This document shows positions 9,000-16,674 of a DNA stretch of 64,000 nt, piece by piece. Positions within the stretch are counted from its first letter, which is position 1. The number at the start of each line of letters is the position of its first letter. The stretch is taken from positions 80,614 through 144,613 of the forward strand of contig JAFTZY010000048.1 in assembly GCA_017460955.1 (NCBI GenBank). The letters are read 5' to 3'. The position numbers and the translations under genes were made by a program. Below the pieces are notes generated by a model. The model saw only the letters and a program-made list of their open reading frames with translations, was not told the DNA's origin and ran no database searches. The stretch is from Oscillospiraceae bacterium. Lineage in GTDB: Bacteria; Bacillota; Clostridia; Oscillospirales; Ruminococcaceae.

Positions 9000-9030
9000 A
9001 TGCCCCCTATGCATCCGGCACAGGGGGCAT
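9000..9030 (+). terminator. Hairpin after ilvE, weak terminator or attenuator
   Basis: ATGCCCCC/GGGGGCAT stem (8 bp plus a T-A pair) with only a poor T tract behind it (GCGTTTCTC). It may only partly stop transcription before the YitT gene. Confidence 0.45.
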
Positions 9031-9051
9031 GCGTTTCTCAAAGGAGGCTTC

Positions 9052-9927
9052 ATGCAGACATTTTTCAAAAGCACGTTTCTACACTATGTCCTGCTCATCG
9101 TCGGCAGCGTTCTGGCAGCGGCGGCCCTCGAGGAGCTGCTCATCCCGTCACAGATCATGGACGGGGGCATGGTCGGCATTGCGATGATCGTCAGTGCCAA
9201 GACGCCGATCCCCCTGGGACTTCTGACGATCCTTCTGAACCTTCCGGCGGTCTGGATCGGTGCGCGCAAGCTCGAGCGCTCCTTCTTCATCCGCTCGCTG
9301 GTGGGCATGGGCGTCTTTTCCGCAGCGCTCGTGCTGTTCGGGCATATCTCCTACAACATCACGGAGGATAAGCTCCTGGCGACAGTCTTTGGCGGTCTGC
9401 TCCTGGGCGTGGGCGTGGGGCTCGTGCTGCTCGGCGGCGGATGCCTTGACGGCACCGAGGCGCTTGCCATCCTCCTGAGCCGGCGCTTCAATTTCTCCGT
9501 CGGGCAGTTCGTCCTTGGCTTCAATGTGCTGATCTACCTCACGGCGGGGCTCCTGTTCGGACTTGACCGTGCGCTCTACAGTATGCTGACCTACATCATC
9601 GTTTCCCGTGTGGAGGACTATGTCAACACCGGCATGCAGCAGGGCAAGGCGGTCATGATCATCACCAACCACGGTGAGGAGATCGCCGAGGACATCTACC
9701 GCACCCTCGGACGCACCGTCACTCTCATCGAGGGCAGCGGACTCATTTCCGGGGAAAAGATCGTGCTCTACTGCGTCATCACGCGTATTGAGCTGTCCAC
9801 CATGCGCAAGATCATCGAGAAGGACGATTACTCGGCGTTCATGTCCGTCTCCGATGTCTCCGAGATCGTCGGCAAGCACATCAAAAGCCGCAGTGCGCTC
9901 CTGAACAAGGAAACGGACGGCGCATGA
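9052..9927 (+). CDS. YitT family membrane protein (DUF161 + DUF2179)
   Basis: 291 residues. Five to six hydrophobic segments fill the first 200 residues and include the family's glycine-rich GGLLLGVGVGLVLLGGGCLDGTE stretch (split: GGLLLGVGVG then GGGCLDGTE). The C-terminal soluble domain (about 200-290), with VMIITNHGEEIAEDIYRTLG and GEKIVLYCVITRIEL, matches DUF2179. Strong AAAGGAGG site 6 bases ahead. YitT proteins are widespread Firmicute membrane proteins of unknown transport or signalling role. It lies behind ilvE, separated by a weak hairpin. Confidence 0.9.
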   Translation: MQTFFKSTFLHYVLLIVGSVLAAAALEELLIPSQIMDGGMVGIAMIVSAKTPIPLGLLTILLNLPAVWIGARKLERSFFIRSLVGMGVFSAALVLFGHISYNITEDKLLATVFGGLLLGVGVGLVLLGGGCLDGTEALAILLSRRFNFSVGQFVLGFNVLIYLTAGLLFGLDRALYSMLTYIIVSRVEDYVNTGMQQGKAVMIITNHGEEIAEDIYRTLGRTVTLIEGSGLISGEKIVLYCVITRIELSTMRKIIEKDDYSAFMSVSDVSEIVGKHIKSRSALLNKETDGA

Positions 9928-9940
9928 AGAATCTTCCCAT

Positions 9941-9991
9941 CAAAAAACACCCCCGAAGCGATCCAGGACCGCTCCGGGGGATTCCCTTTTT
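9941..9991. terminator. Bidirectional terminator between convergent genes
   Basis: CCCCC(G)AAGCG / CGCTCCGGGGG stem (9950-9980) with an A run on its left (T run for the leftward gene) and CCCTTTTTC on its right. It serves the YitT gene and the convergent rhomboid gene. Confidence 0.75.
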
Positions 9992-10582
9992 CTATGAGGA
10001 TTTGACCTTCTTGGGCTCGACACCCTTCTGTATGTAGTACAGACCGAATACGATGCCGCAGACACCGCCGAGGATATGGGTCATGTGGGAGACATTGTCG
10101 GTCATGGTCATGCCGGCCAGGACCTCCTGTCCAATGTAGATCGCAACGACCAGGATCATCGTCAGCGGGATCTTGCCGCTCTTGGCGGACGTACACGAGC
10201 ACAGCACGATGAACAGAAAAGCAATGCCGCTCGCGCCGCGCACTCCCTCCGCCTTGAGCAGGACATTGGCGGCGCCGCCCACAAAGGCGGTGATGAACAT
10301 CATCAGGGCCAGTCTCCGGCTGCCGTACTTTTCCTCCAGCATCGGCCCTGCCAGGGCGATCAGGGAGAAATTGCTCACATAGTGGTTGATGTCCGCATGT
10401 CCGAACACATACGTCACCATCCGCACCCACATCATCGGATCGGATACGCTCGTCCGATAGCAGGTGAAAAATTCATCCGTCGATGCATTTCCCGTTGCGT
10501 ACCCGAACATCAGCACCACAAAGGAAGCCAGGGTATAGAGGATGACAACGGGCGCATTGAACTCGATCTTCGGAAGCTTCAT
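9992..10582 (-). CDS. Rhomboid family intramembrane serine protease
   Basis: 196 residues, six predicted membrane helices. The catalytic serine motif is GASGIAF and the partner His is in THILGGVCG, the usual Ser-His dyad of rhomboids; HADINHYVSNFSLIALAGPMLE is the helix-2 region with the family's H-x-x-x-N-type residues. Start at 10582 (MKLPKIEF) is preferred over a longer in-frame start inside the upstream gene. It follows the phosphoribosyltransferase-like gene by 11 bases on the same strand and is probably co-transcribed. Substrate unknown. Confidence 0.88.
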   Translation of the reverse strand: MKLPKIEFNAPVVILYTLASFVVLMFGYATGNASTDEFFTCYRTSVSDPMMWVRMVTYVFGHADINHYVSNFSLIALAGPMLEEKYGSRRLALMMFITAFVGGAANVLLKAEGVRGASGIAFLFIVLCSCTSAKSGKIPLTMILVVAIYIGQEVLAGMTMTDNVSHMTHILGGVCGIVFGLYYIQKGVEPKKVKSS

Positions 10583-10593
10583 GGGACTGTGCG

Positions 10594-11232
10594 TCAGATC
10601 TTGGAGTAGCCGTAGCTGTTGACGATGGCATCGACCTTCACGCCGCTTCGGCACTGCGGGCACTCCGACGGGATGTAGGAGCTGTACTCCGGCATGTCAT
10701 CAAGGGTAAAGACGGAGTCGATCTTGATGCCATTGTACTCGTTCACGGCGCTGAAGATGGCGGCCACTCCGGCGAGCTTGCCGCTGTAGTACTGGAGGCA
10801 CTCCACACAGCGGTTGATGGACTTGCCCGTGGAGATCGAGGACATCAGCAGCAGGATCTCCTTGTTATAGATGTGCTTCTGGAGGTTGTCGCGGAAGATC
10901 ATCTGGTTGTTCATATTGGTCTCCGGCGTGATGACTGCCACATCGGGGCCGACGTTCACGCTGTTGCCCGGGTCGCACAGGTCGCGTGCCAGGAACGAGC
11001 CGATCATCTCCGTGCCCTCAAAGCACAGGATGGTGTCGATCTGCTTGACATGGGCATAGAACTTCGAGAGCTCCCTTGCCGTTTCGCGGGCGGCACGGTA
11101 GGTGGTCTTGGTCGTGGTCAGGTCCACATAATAATTGACGTGGGAATGGTTGGTCGCAAAATGTCCCGGGATCAGTCCGAGGCGGACATTGTTGTTATTC
11201 TTAGCCGTAATATCAATCTGTCTGTTTTCCAT
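10594..11232 (-). CDS. Phosphoribosyltransferase-like protein with degenerate PRPP loop
   Basis: 212 residues starting MENRQIDITAKN. The layout resembles orotate-type phosphoribosyltransferases: an N-terminal hood, LCFEGTEMIGSFLARDL in the place of the flexible loop, and EILLLMSSISTGKSINR where active enzymes have a (V/I)(V/D)D(D/E)xxTTGxS PRPP loop. The two acidic residues that hold PRPP-Mg are replaced by serines, so catalysis is doubtful. The C-terminus carries a CPQC pair. The nearest strong ribosome binding site is about 40 bases upstream inside a hairpin (11239-11277). Annotated relatives are often called orotate phosphoribosyltransferase; a binding or regulatory role is as likely. Confidence 0.65.
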   Translation of the reverse strand: MENRQIDITAKNNNNVRLGLIPGHFATNHSHVNYYVDLTTTKTTYRAARETARELSKFYAHVKQIDTILCFEGTEMIGSFLARDLCDPGNSVNVGPDVAVITPETNMNNQMIFRDNLQKHIYNKEILLLMSSISTGKSINRCVECLQYYSGKLAGVAAIFSAVNEYNGIKIDSVFTLDDMPEYSSYIPSECPQCRSGVKVDAIVNSYGYSKI

Positions 11233-11238
11233 ACGATC

Positions 11239-11277
11239 GTTCCCCGTGCGTTGCGTCCTTGCTGCACGGGAACCTCC
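11239..11277 (-). promoter_or_regulatory. 5' leader hairpin holding the Shine-Dalgarno sequence
   Basis: In the minus-strand transcript GTTCCCGTGC pairs with GCACGGGGAAC (10 bp, one bulge), ending 6 bases before the start codon. The only good GGAGG (11273-11277) borders the hairpin base. A GTG five bases after it opens a 31-codon frame that overlaps the gene start out of frame, so translational control is possible. Confidence 0.4.
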
Positions 11278-11347
11278 TTTCTTCTTGTGCAAAGATTTCA
11301 GTGTTCCCTGCATCCCGCTATAAAGCGGATCATACAGTCCACATCTT

Positions 11348-11376
11348 ATTATACCAGATAATTGCGCCATTGTCAA
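11348..11376 (-). promoter_or_regulatory. Promoter of the phosphoribosyltransferase-like/rhomboid pair
   Basis: Minus-strand TTGACA (11371-11376), 17-base spacer, TATAAT (11348-11353); perfect consensus. The implied transcript has a leader of about 110 bases. Confidence 0.85.
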
Positions 11377-11452
11377 CTAAAATTTCATCGGGACACTGCA
11401 AAAGCGGCGCACGCTGCCGTACACCGCCCCTGCATTGATCCTGCGCCTCGTG

Positions 11453-11740
11453 TCATCGGCGGGCGGGCCGGGTCTCTTCCCTGCCGTCCATCGCATCTGC
11501 GGCTTCGCTGACCATTTCACGGCCTTCCTGCGCCACATCGCTTGCGATCTCCCTGCCGCCGTCCACAACGTCCCCGACGATGTCGCCGGCCTTGTCCATC
11601 AGCCCTGCATCGTCCGTTTCAGAGGCAATATAATGCCCCGGACGGTCCTCGTCCACATTGCGGTTGCCGCATGCTGTCATCAGCGCTGCGGCCGCCGCTG
11701 CTATGGCAAGCGCTCCGATCCTGTAATGCTTCACGCTCAT
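11453..11740 (-). CDS. Small putative lipoprotein
   Basis: 95 residues. A basic start (MSVKHYR), an Ala-rich hydrophobic core and a lipobox-like LMTAC (Cys near residue 24) suggest export and lipid attachment. The mature part is Asp/Glu/Gly-rich and amphipathic (GDIVGDVVDGGREIASDVAQEG), ending with a basic tail. I do not recognise a family; it loosely resembles small sporulation-type or stress lipoproteins. AGAGGAG precedes the start at 11740. It is separate from the convergent and divergent neighbours. Confidence 0.65.
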   Translation of the reverse strand: MSVKHYRIGALAIAAAAAALMTACGNRNVDEDRPGHYIASETDDAGLMDKAGDIVGDVVDGGREIASDVAQEGREMVSEAADAMDGREETRPARR

Positions 11741-11897
11741 CGCTCCTCTCTTTCGCCGCCGCCCGTGCGGCGGCTCCGTAGTAGTATGCCGCTGCAGGAC
11801 GCAGGTATACATGGAAGGAATGCCCTCTCATTTTTGTGAAAACCTAACAAAAGAGCGGCTTCAATACTGTACGAATCAATGATTTTTCACAATTTGC

Positions 11898-11926
11898 TTG
11901 CAGTCCGGGCGGAAACATGGTATAAT
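11898..11926 (+). promoter_or_regulatory. Promoter of the GH13 gene
   Basis: TTGCAG (11898-11903), 17-base spacer, TATAAT (11921-11926), about 80 bases ahead of the start at 12005. Confidence 0.7.
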
Positions 11927-12004
11927 AACAAGGTAGCGTCCCGGAGCCCTCCGCGGGCAGGGCGCAAAAAAGATCAGTTTATACAAGTGAAGGAGCTATC
12001 GTTC

Positions 12005-13588
12005 ATGAGTTGGTACGAAAACGCAATTATCTATCATATCTATCCGCTGGGCTTCTGCGGTGCGCCGAAGCACAACGAGGGCGGTGAGCCTGTCAGACGG
12101 CTCGAGAAGATCCTCGAATGGATCCCACATTTCAAGGAAATGAACGTGGATGCGATCTACTTCGGGCCGGTCTTTGAGTCCGTGGAGCACGGCTATGACA
12201 CCATCGATTACAAGATGATCGACCGCCGTCTGGGCGACAATGAGATGTTCAAGAACATCTGCAAAACGCTCCACGAAAACGGCATCCGTGTGATCCTCGA
12301 CGGTGTGTTCAACCACGTCGGCCGCAAGTTCTGGGCGTTCACCGACATCCAGGAGAAGGGGCAGAATTCCCCGTACTGCGGCTGGTTCCAGAATCTGAAC
12401 TTCGGCGGTCCCTCCCCGTGCGGCGACCCGTTCTGGTATGAGGGCTGGAACGGACATTACAATCTGGTCAAGCTCAACCTCCAGAACCCGGATGTGTGCA
12501 ATTACCTGCTCGATGCAGTCCGCTTCTGGATGGAGGAGTTCGGCATCGACGGCATCCGCTTTGATGCAGCCGACTGTATGGACTTCAATTTCTTCAAGCG
12601 CATCCGCAGCTTCTGCAAGGAGCGCAATCCGGAATTCTGGCTCATGGGTGAGATCATCCACGGCGACTACAACCGCTGGGCCAACCCCGAAATGCTCGAT
12701 TCCGTCACCAATTACGAGTGCTACAAGGGCATTTATTCCTCCCACAACGACAAGAACTATTTCGAGATCGACTATTCGATCAACCGCCAGTCCGGCACGA
12801 ACGGCGGCATTTACCGCGGCATCAAGCTCTACAATTTCGTGGATAACCATGATGTCAACCGCCTGGCCAGCACCCTGAACAACAAGAATTACCTCGGCAC
12901 CTGCTATACCCTGCTCTATGCGATGCCCGGCATCCCGTCGATCTACTACGGCTCGGAGTTCGGCATCGAGGGCGCCAAGCAGGGCGGCGATGACTCGCCC
13001 ATGCGTCCGTGCCTGAACATCGGCGACATGGATACGAACGCACCCATCTACCGGCACATCGTCAAGCTCGGCCGCATCTACAGGGCCTACCCCGCCCTGC
13101 GCACAGGCAGCTACCAGACGCTCATCATCCGCAACCGGCAGATGGTCTTTGCCAAGTCCCAGGGCGACCAGACGGTCTATGTGGCACTCAACCTCGATGA
13201 CCAGCCCTTCGACCTCCAGTTCGGCACGCATTACGGTGCGCTCGTCGATGTCCTCGGCGGACAGCCCGTGCATGTGGAGAACAACAACGCCTTCCTGCAC
13301 ATGGAGCCGTATTCGTCCATGATCATCGTGCATGACGACATTGTGAATACCGAGCCCGCAGCCGAGCTTCCTGAGGAGGCGAAGGTCCGCGAGATCCACG
13401 AGGGCCAGCACTACCGTCACTTCAAGGGCGGCCTGTACACCATCCTCGGTGTGGCCACGCACAGCGAAACGCTCGAGGAAATGGTCGTTTACAGAAACGA
13501 CGAGACCCGTGAGGTCTGGGTACGCCCGAAGGCCATGTTCATGGACCGCGTGGGCGATGTGGAACGCTTCACGCTCCTTGACGATTGA
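12005..13588 (+). CDS. GH13 alpha-amylase family glycosidase fused to DUF1653
   Basis: 527 residues, no signal peptide, so cytoplasmic. The GH13 regions are intact: ILDGVFNHVG (region I), GIRFDAADC with nucleophile Asp187, acid/base Glu216 in LMGEI, and FVDNHD with Asp283. A small beta C-terminal domain follows to about residue 455. The last 65 residues (YRHFKG, LGVATHSETLEE, VVYRNDE, VWVRP, MF) match DUF1653, a domain usually encoded as a separate protein of about 70 residues; the fusion is unusual. Likely role: hydrolysis of short maltodextrins taken up by the cell. Start chosen from GAAGGAG upstream. Monocistronic, with its own promoter and hairpin. Confidence 0.9.
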   Translation: MSWYENAIIYHIYPLGFCGAPKHNEGGEPVRRLEKILEWIPHFKEMNVDAIYFGPVFESVEHGYDTIDYKMIDRRLGDNEMFKNICKTLHENGIRVILDGVFNHVGRKFWAFTDIQEKGQNSPYCGWFQNLNFGGPSPCGDPFWYEGWNGHYNLVKLNLQNPDVCNYLLDAVRFWMEEFGIDGIRFDAADCMDFNFFKRIRSFCKERNPEFWLMGEIIHGDYNRWANPEMLDSVTNYECYKGIYSSHNDKNYFEIDYSINRQSGTNGGIYRGIKLYNFVDNHDVNRLASTLNNKNYLGTCYTLLYAMPGIPSIYYGSEFGIEGAKQGGDDSPMRPCLNIGDMDTNAPIYRHIVKLGRIYRAYPALRTGSYQTLIIRNRQMVFAKSQGDQTVYVALNLDDQPFDLQFGTHYGALVDVLGGQPVHVENNNAFLHMEPYSSMIIVHDDIVNTEPAAELPEEAKVREIHEGQHYRHFKGGLYTILGVATHSETLEEMVVYRNDETREVWVRPKAMFMDRVGDVERFTLLDD

Positions 13589-13619
13589 TAATTCCCTCCT
13601 TAAATAGATCTGCACTGCA

Positions 13620-13657
13620 AATGCCCCCGATGCTCCAAGCGGAACATCGGGGGCATT
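13620..13657 (+). terminator. Strong hairpin after the GH13 gene
   Basis: AATGCCCCCGATG / CATCGGGGGCATT, a 13-bp perfect stem with a 12-base loop and no real T tract. It is probably the end of the GH13 transcript, or a barrier to the convergent transcript. Confidence 0.55.
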
Positions 13658-13668
13658 CTGCCATCCCG

Positions 13669-13758
13669 TCAGTCGCAGCAGGGATGGGTCTGCTCTCCGT
13701 CACGGGACTGGCTCTCCTCATTCTGATCCTGAGGGTCGGTATGACGCTTCTTGCTCAT
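13669..13758 (-). CDS. Possible 29-residue hydrophilic peptide ending in Cys-Cys-Asp
   Basis: Short frame starting MSKKRHTDPQDQ and ending THPCCD. AGGAG sits 8 bases before the ATG. It lies 123 bases downstream of the anti-sigma gene on the same strand. The codons look like those of neighbours, but with this length only the ribosome binding site supports it. Confidence 0.35.
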   Translation of the reverse strand: MSKKRHTDPQDQNEESQSRDGEQTHPCCD

Positions 13759-13881
13759 GTTGGTCGCTCCTATCTCCGCACAGCGCTGGCATATCCGTGC
13801 GGAATGTGCGGCAGTTCCGCTGTGATATACCGCCGGAGCACCCGGCTCCGTCAGAGATAGTATGCGCACAGTTTCCCGGAA

Positions 13882-14223
13882 TTATGCAGCCGGAGGCTCC
13901 GTAACATTCTGTGTCGGCTCGGTCGCCGCATCCACGTCCGAGACTGCCGGCATCTGCACATTCGTGCCGGGCTTGTAGTCCGTGCGCTGATCGCGCAGGC
14001 TCCACACACTCAGACCGAGTCCGGCACACAGCGCAAGGGATGCCGCAATGTAGAACACATACCGGGCGCCATGGGGCTTGGCAGGACGCACCGCCTCACA
14101 GGTGAGCTCGTCCTCCATTTCATGGTAGTCCTTCTGGTACAGCTCCCGCTTCATGCGCTCCGTCAGCTCCTGCGGTGCATGGACGCTGTCATAAGCGTTT
14201 TTGATCTCATGCTTCAAGTTCAT
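13882..14223 (-). CDS. Putative anti-sigma factor, single-pass membrane protein
   Basis: 113 residues: an N-terminal cytoplasmic part of about 60 residues rich in charged residues (PQELTERMKRELYQKD), one membrane helix (YVFYIAASLALCAGLGLSV, about residues 55-75), and a short extracytoplasmic tail rich in Thr, Pro and Asp. Its ATG overlaps the stop of the ECF sigma gene by 4 bases, so the two are translationally coupled. The pairing and topology argue for a membrane anti-sigma factor; there is no recognisable zinc-binding HxxxCxxC motif. Confidence 0.7.
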   Translation of the reverse strand: MNLKHEIKNAYDSVHAPQELTERMKRELYQKDYHEMEDELTCEAVRPAKPHGARYVFYIAASLALCAGLGLSVWSLRDQRTDYKPGTNVQMPAVSDVDAATEPTQNVTEPPAA

Positions 14224-14732
14224 GCCTTTGCACCTCCCAGCTTTGACCGCAGCTTCCGGCGGCCCCTTGACAACTGCTGGGATACCGCCGATTCCGACTG
14301 CTCCGTCAGCTCGGCGATCTCCCGGATGGAATACTCCTCATAATAATACAGATAGATGGCAATACGGTACTTCTCCGGCAGCGCCATCACGGCACGCAGC
14401 ACCCGCGAATCCCTCGACTGCTCCTCGCTCTGCACCAGCAGCTCCGGATCAAAATCAACGCGCTTGCGCCGCCATGCACTGCGCAGCAGATTGCGCCCCG
14501 TATTGACTGTGACACGGATGAGCCATGCGCGTTCGTGCGTTTCGCTCTCGAACACCGGATGGGACCGGAAATACCGGAAAAATACCTCCTGCATCACATC
14601 CTCCGCATCCGGGACGTTTCCCGTTACCGTCAGTGCGGTCCGGTAGACCAGGTCCTGGTACCGATCGACTGCCGCGAAGGTCATGCCCGACATCCGGATG
14701 GCCGTTTGCGGTGCCTCCTCGGATCGTTGCAT
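14220..14732 (-). CDS. ECF-type RNA polymerase sigma factor
   Basis: About 170 residues with region 2 (YQDLVYRTALTVTGNVPDAEDVMQEVFFRYFRS, split around DAEDVMQEVF, the DxxQ-type -10 recognition helix) and region 4 (ALPEKYRIAIYLYYYEEYSIREIAELTEQSESAVSQQLSRGRRKLR, with the helix-turn-helix IAELTEQSESAVSQQL). GGGAGGAGG lies immediately before an ATG at 14741 but is better spaced for the ATG at 14732, used here. It directs extracytoplasmic-stress transcription, released by its coupled downstream anti-sigma factor. No target promoters were identified. Confidence 0.93.
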   Translation of the reverse strand: MQRSEEAPQTAIRMSGMTFAAVDRYQDLVYRTALTVTGNVPDAEDVMQEVFFRYFRSHPVFESETHERAWLIRVTVNTGRNLLRSAWRRKRVDFDPELLVQSEEQSRDSRVLRAVMALPEKYRIAIYLYYYEEYSIREIAELTEQSESAVSQQLSRGRRKLRSKLGGAKA

Positions 14733-14895
14733 TGTCAGCATCCTCCTCCCGCCTTTCTCCCTTTGGGCTTTTGTCTATCATACACATGAGCGGGCCGATT
14801 CCTGACAGATTTGCCGGACGTCCCTCAAAAAATCGTGAATTTGCACAAAGCAAGATGCATATATTATACAAATTATATGAATCCTTGATACCCGG

Positions 14896-14925
14896 TTGAC
14901 TTTTTCCTGCGTACTATGCTATAAT
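14896..14925 (+). promoter_or_regulatory. Promoter of the EAL-domain gene
   Basis: TTGACT (14896-14901), 18-base spacer, TATAAT (14920-14925), 48 bases upstream of the start codon at 14973. Confidence 0.7.
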
Positions 14926-14972
14926 AAAATTGATATATATGCGCATTCTTTCATGAACGGAGGGGGATCATC

Positions 14973-16634
14973 ATGGATGCACAGCGCCTGCGCAAGCTCA
15001 ATGAACTGTATGAAGCCTTTGCCATTCTTGCCGACGGCAGCTATGTCTATCTGTGTGACATCAAGGAGGATTATTCCAGGTGGTCCAAGGCCGCCGTTGA
15101 TTTCTTTGATCTGCCAGGTGAGTACATGTACCATGCCGGTGACATCTGGGAGGAGCACATCCACCCGGAGGACCGCAGCAGCTACCATGCGAGCATTGCC
15201 CGGATCTTCTCGGGGGAGGACCGCGGTCACGATATGCAGTACCGTGCCGCTGCCCGCGACGGCAGCTATGCGATGTGTACCTGCCGGGGCGTGGTGCTCT
15301 TTGACGAGGACGGGCAGCCCAATTATTTCGGCGGTGCCATCAAGAACCACGAGCTGCTCAGCTATATCGACACGGTCACAGGTCTGCGCAGCCTCTACGG
15401 CTTCTTCGATGACCTGCGCTCGATGTGCTGGCGCGAGAAGAGCGCGACCGTGCTGCTCATCGGCATCAACCAATTCTCCAATGTCAACGATATTTACGGA
15501 TACACCTTCGGTAATTCCGTGCTCCAGAAGGTCGGCAAGATCCTGCGGACGGAATTCTCCAACGCCGGGCTCCTCTACCGCATGGACGGCACCAAGTTTG
15601 CCCTGATCTCGAGTGATACCCCCATCGAAACGCTCACGGAGATCTACAAGCGCGTCCAGAACATCCTCTCCCACGAGTTCTTCGTCAAGGGGGAGCGTGT
15701 GAGCCTGTCACTCAACGCGGGCGCCGTGGTGCTCGAGAGCTTCCACATCAGCATGGAGACGGTGTATTCCTGCCTGAAATACGCCTATTATGAGTCCAAG
15801 GACACAAAGCTCGGCGATATGGTCATCTTCGCCAACCGTCTGAGCGACGAGAACCGTCTGCTGCTCGAAAAGCTCAATGTCATCCGCAACAGCGTATCGG
15901 ATGAATGCGACGGCTTCTATCTGTGCTACCAGCCCATTGTGGATGCTGCCACCGAGCAGCTCAAAGGTATGGAGGCACTCCTGCGCTGGCACAACGACTA
16001 CTACGGCAGTGTGCCGCCCATCCAGTTCATCCCCGTGCTCGAACAGGATCCCCTGTTCCCGGATCTGGGAAAATGGATCCTGCGTCGTGCCATGGAGGAC
16101 ACGCTTCCGCTTCTCGGAAAGTACCCGGATCTGGTGGTGAATGTCAACCTGTCCTATGCACAGCTCGAAAAGAGCGATTTTGTCGCCTCCGTCCTGAACC
16201 TGCTGGAGGACACAGGACTGCCGCCCAGAAATCTGTGCCTGGAGATCACGGAGCGCTGCCGCCTGCTCGATACGGTCATCCTCAAGAACATGTGCCGCGT
16301 GTTCCGCGAGCACGGGATCCGCATCGCACTCGATGATTTCGGTACGGGCTTCTCCTCGCTCGGCATCCTCCGGGAGCTCCCGGTGGACATCATCAAGATC
16401 GACCGCATGTTTGTCAAGGATCTGGTCCGCAATGTCAGCGACCAGCAGACCATCCAGGTCATTTCCGGTCTTGCCGACGCCTTCTCCGCCGATGTCTGCG
16501 TGGAGGGCGTGGAAACGGAGGACATCCGGGATTTCCTGCGCCGGTACCATATCACGAGCTTCCAGGGGTATCTCTATTCCATGCCTCTGACGATCTTTGA
16601 TTTCCGTGAAAAATATGTCCCCGAAACCCTGTGA
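14973..16634 (+). CDS. PAS-GGDEF-EAL protein, probable c-di-GMP phosphodiesterase
   Basis: 553 residues, no membrane segments. An N-terminal PAS-like sensor (about 1-120), a GGDEF-fold domain (about 130-270) whose active loop reads RMDGTKFAL instead of GGDEF and so cannot make c-di-GMP, and a C-terminal EAL domain (about 290-545). The EAL domain keeps MEALLRW, VNVNLS, LEITE, DDFGTGFSS, the catalytic Lys in DIIKIDR, CVEGVET and FQGY, so hydrolysis of c-di-GMP is expected. AACGGAGGGGG precedes the start. Single gene with its own promoter, convergent with queA. Confidence 0.92.
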   Translation: MDAQRLRKLNELYEAFAILADGSYVYLCDIKEDYSRWSKAAVDFFDLPGEYMYHAGDIWEEHIHPEDRSSYHASIARIFSGEDRGHDMQYRAAARDGSYAMCTCRGVVLFDEDGQPNYFGGAIKNHELLSYIDTVTGLRSLYGFFDDLRSMCWREKSATVLLIGINQFSNVNDIYGYTFGNSVLQKVGKILRTEFSNAGLLYRMDGTKFALISSDTPIETLTEIYKRVQNILSHEFFVKGERVSLSLNAGAVVLESFHISMETVYSCLKYAYYESKDTKLGDMVIFANRLSDENRLLLEKLNVIRNSVSDECDGFYLCYQPIVDAATEQLKGMEALLRWHNDYYGSVPPIQFIPVLEQDPLFPDLGKWILRRAMEDTLPLLGKYPDLVVNVNLSYAQLEKSDFVASVLNLLEDTGLPPRNLCLEITERCRLLDTVILKNMCRVFREHGIRIALDDFGTGFSSLGILRELPVDIIKIDRMFVKDLVRNVSDQQTIQVISGLADAFSADVCVEGVETEDIRDFLRRYHITSFQGYLYSMPLTIFDFREKYVPETL

Positions 16635-16646
16635 CCCCGTGATACG

Positions 16647-16674
16647 ATGCCCCGGCTGCTGCCGGGGCATTTTC
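16647..16674. terminator. Bidirectional terminator between the EAL gene and queA
   Basis: Perfect 10-bp stem ATGCCCCGGC/GCCGGGGCAT with a TGCT loop, followed by TTTTC on the plus side. It lies in the 39-base gap between convergent genes. Confidence 0.75.

Noticed and set aside
9000..9030. Considered as a T-box or leader-peptide attenuator after ilvE
   Set aside because: No T-box sequence, specifier loop or leader peptide is present; only a simple GC hairpin with a poor T tract.
11996..13615. 539-codon leftward frame over the GH13 gene
   Set aside because: GC-rich coding DNA yields long antisense frames. The rightward frame has the catalytic motifs and a promoter; the leftward one shows only repetitive Val/Leu/Asp composition.
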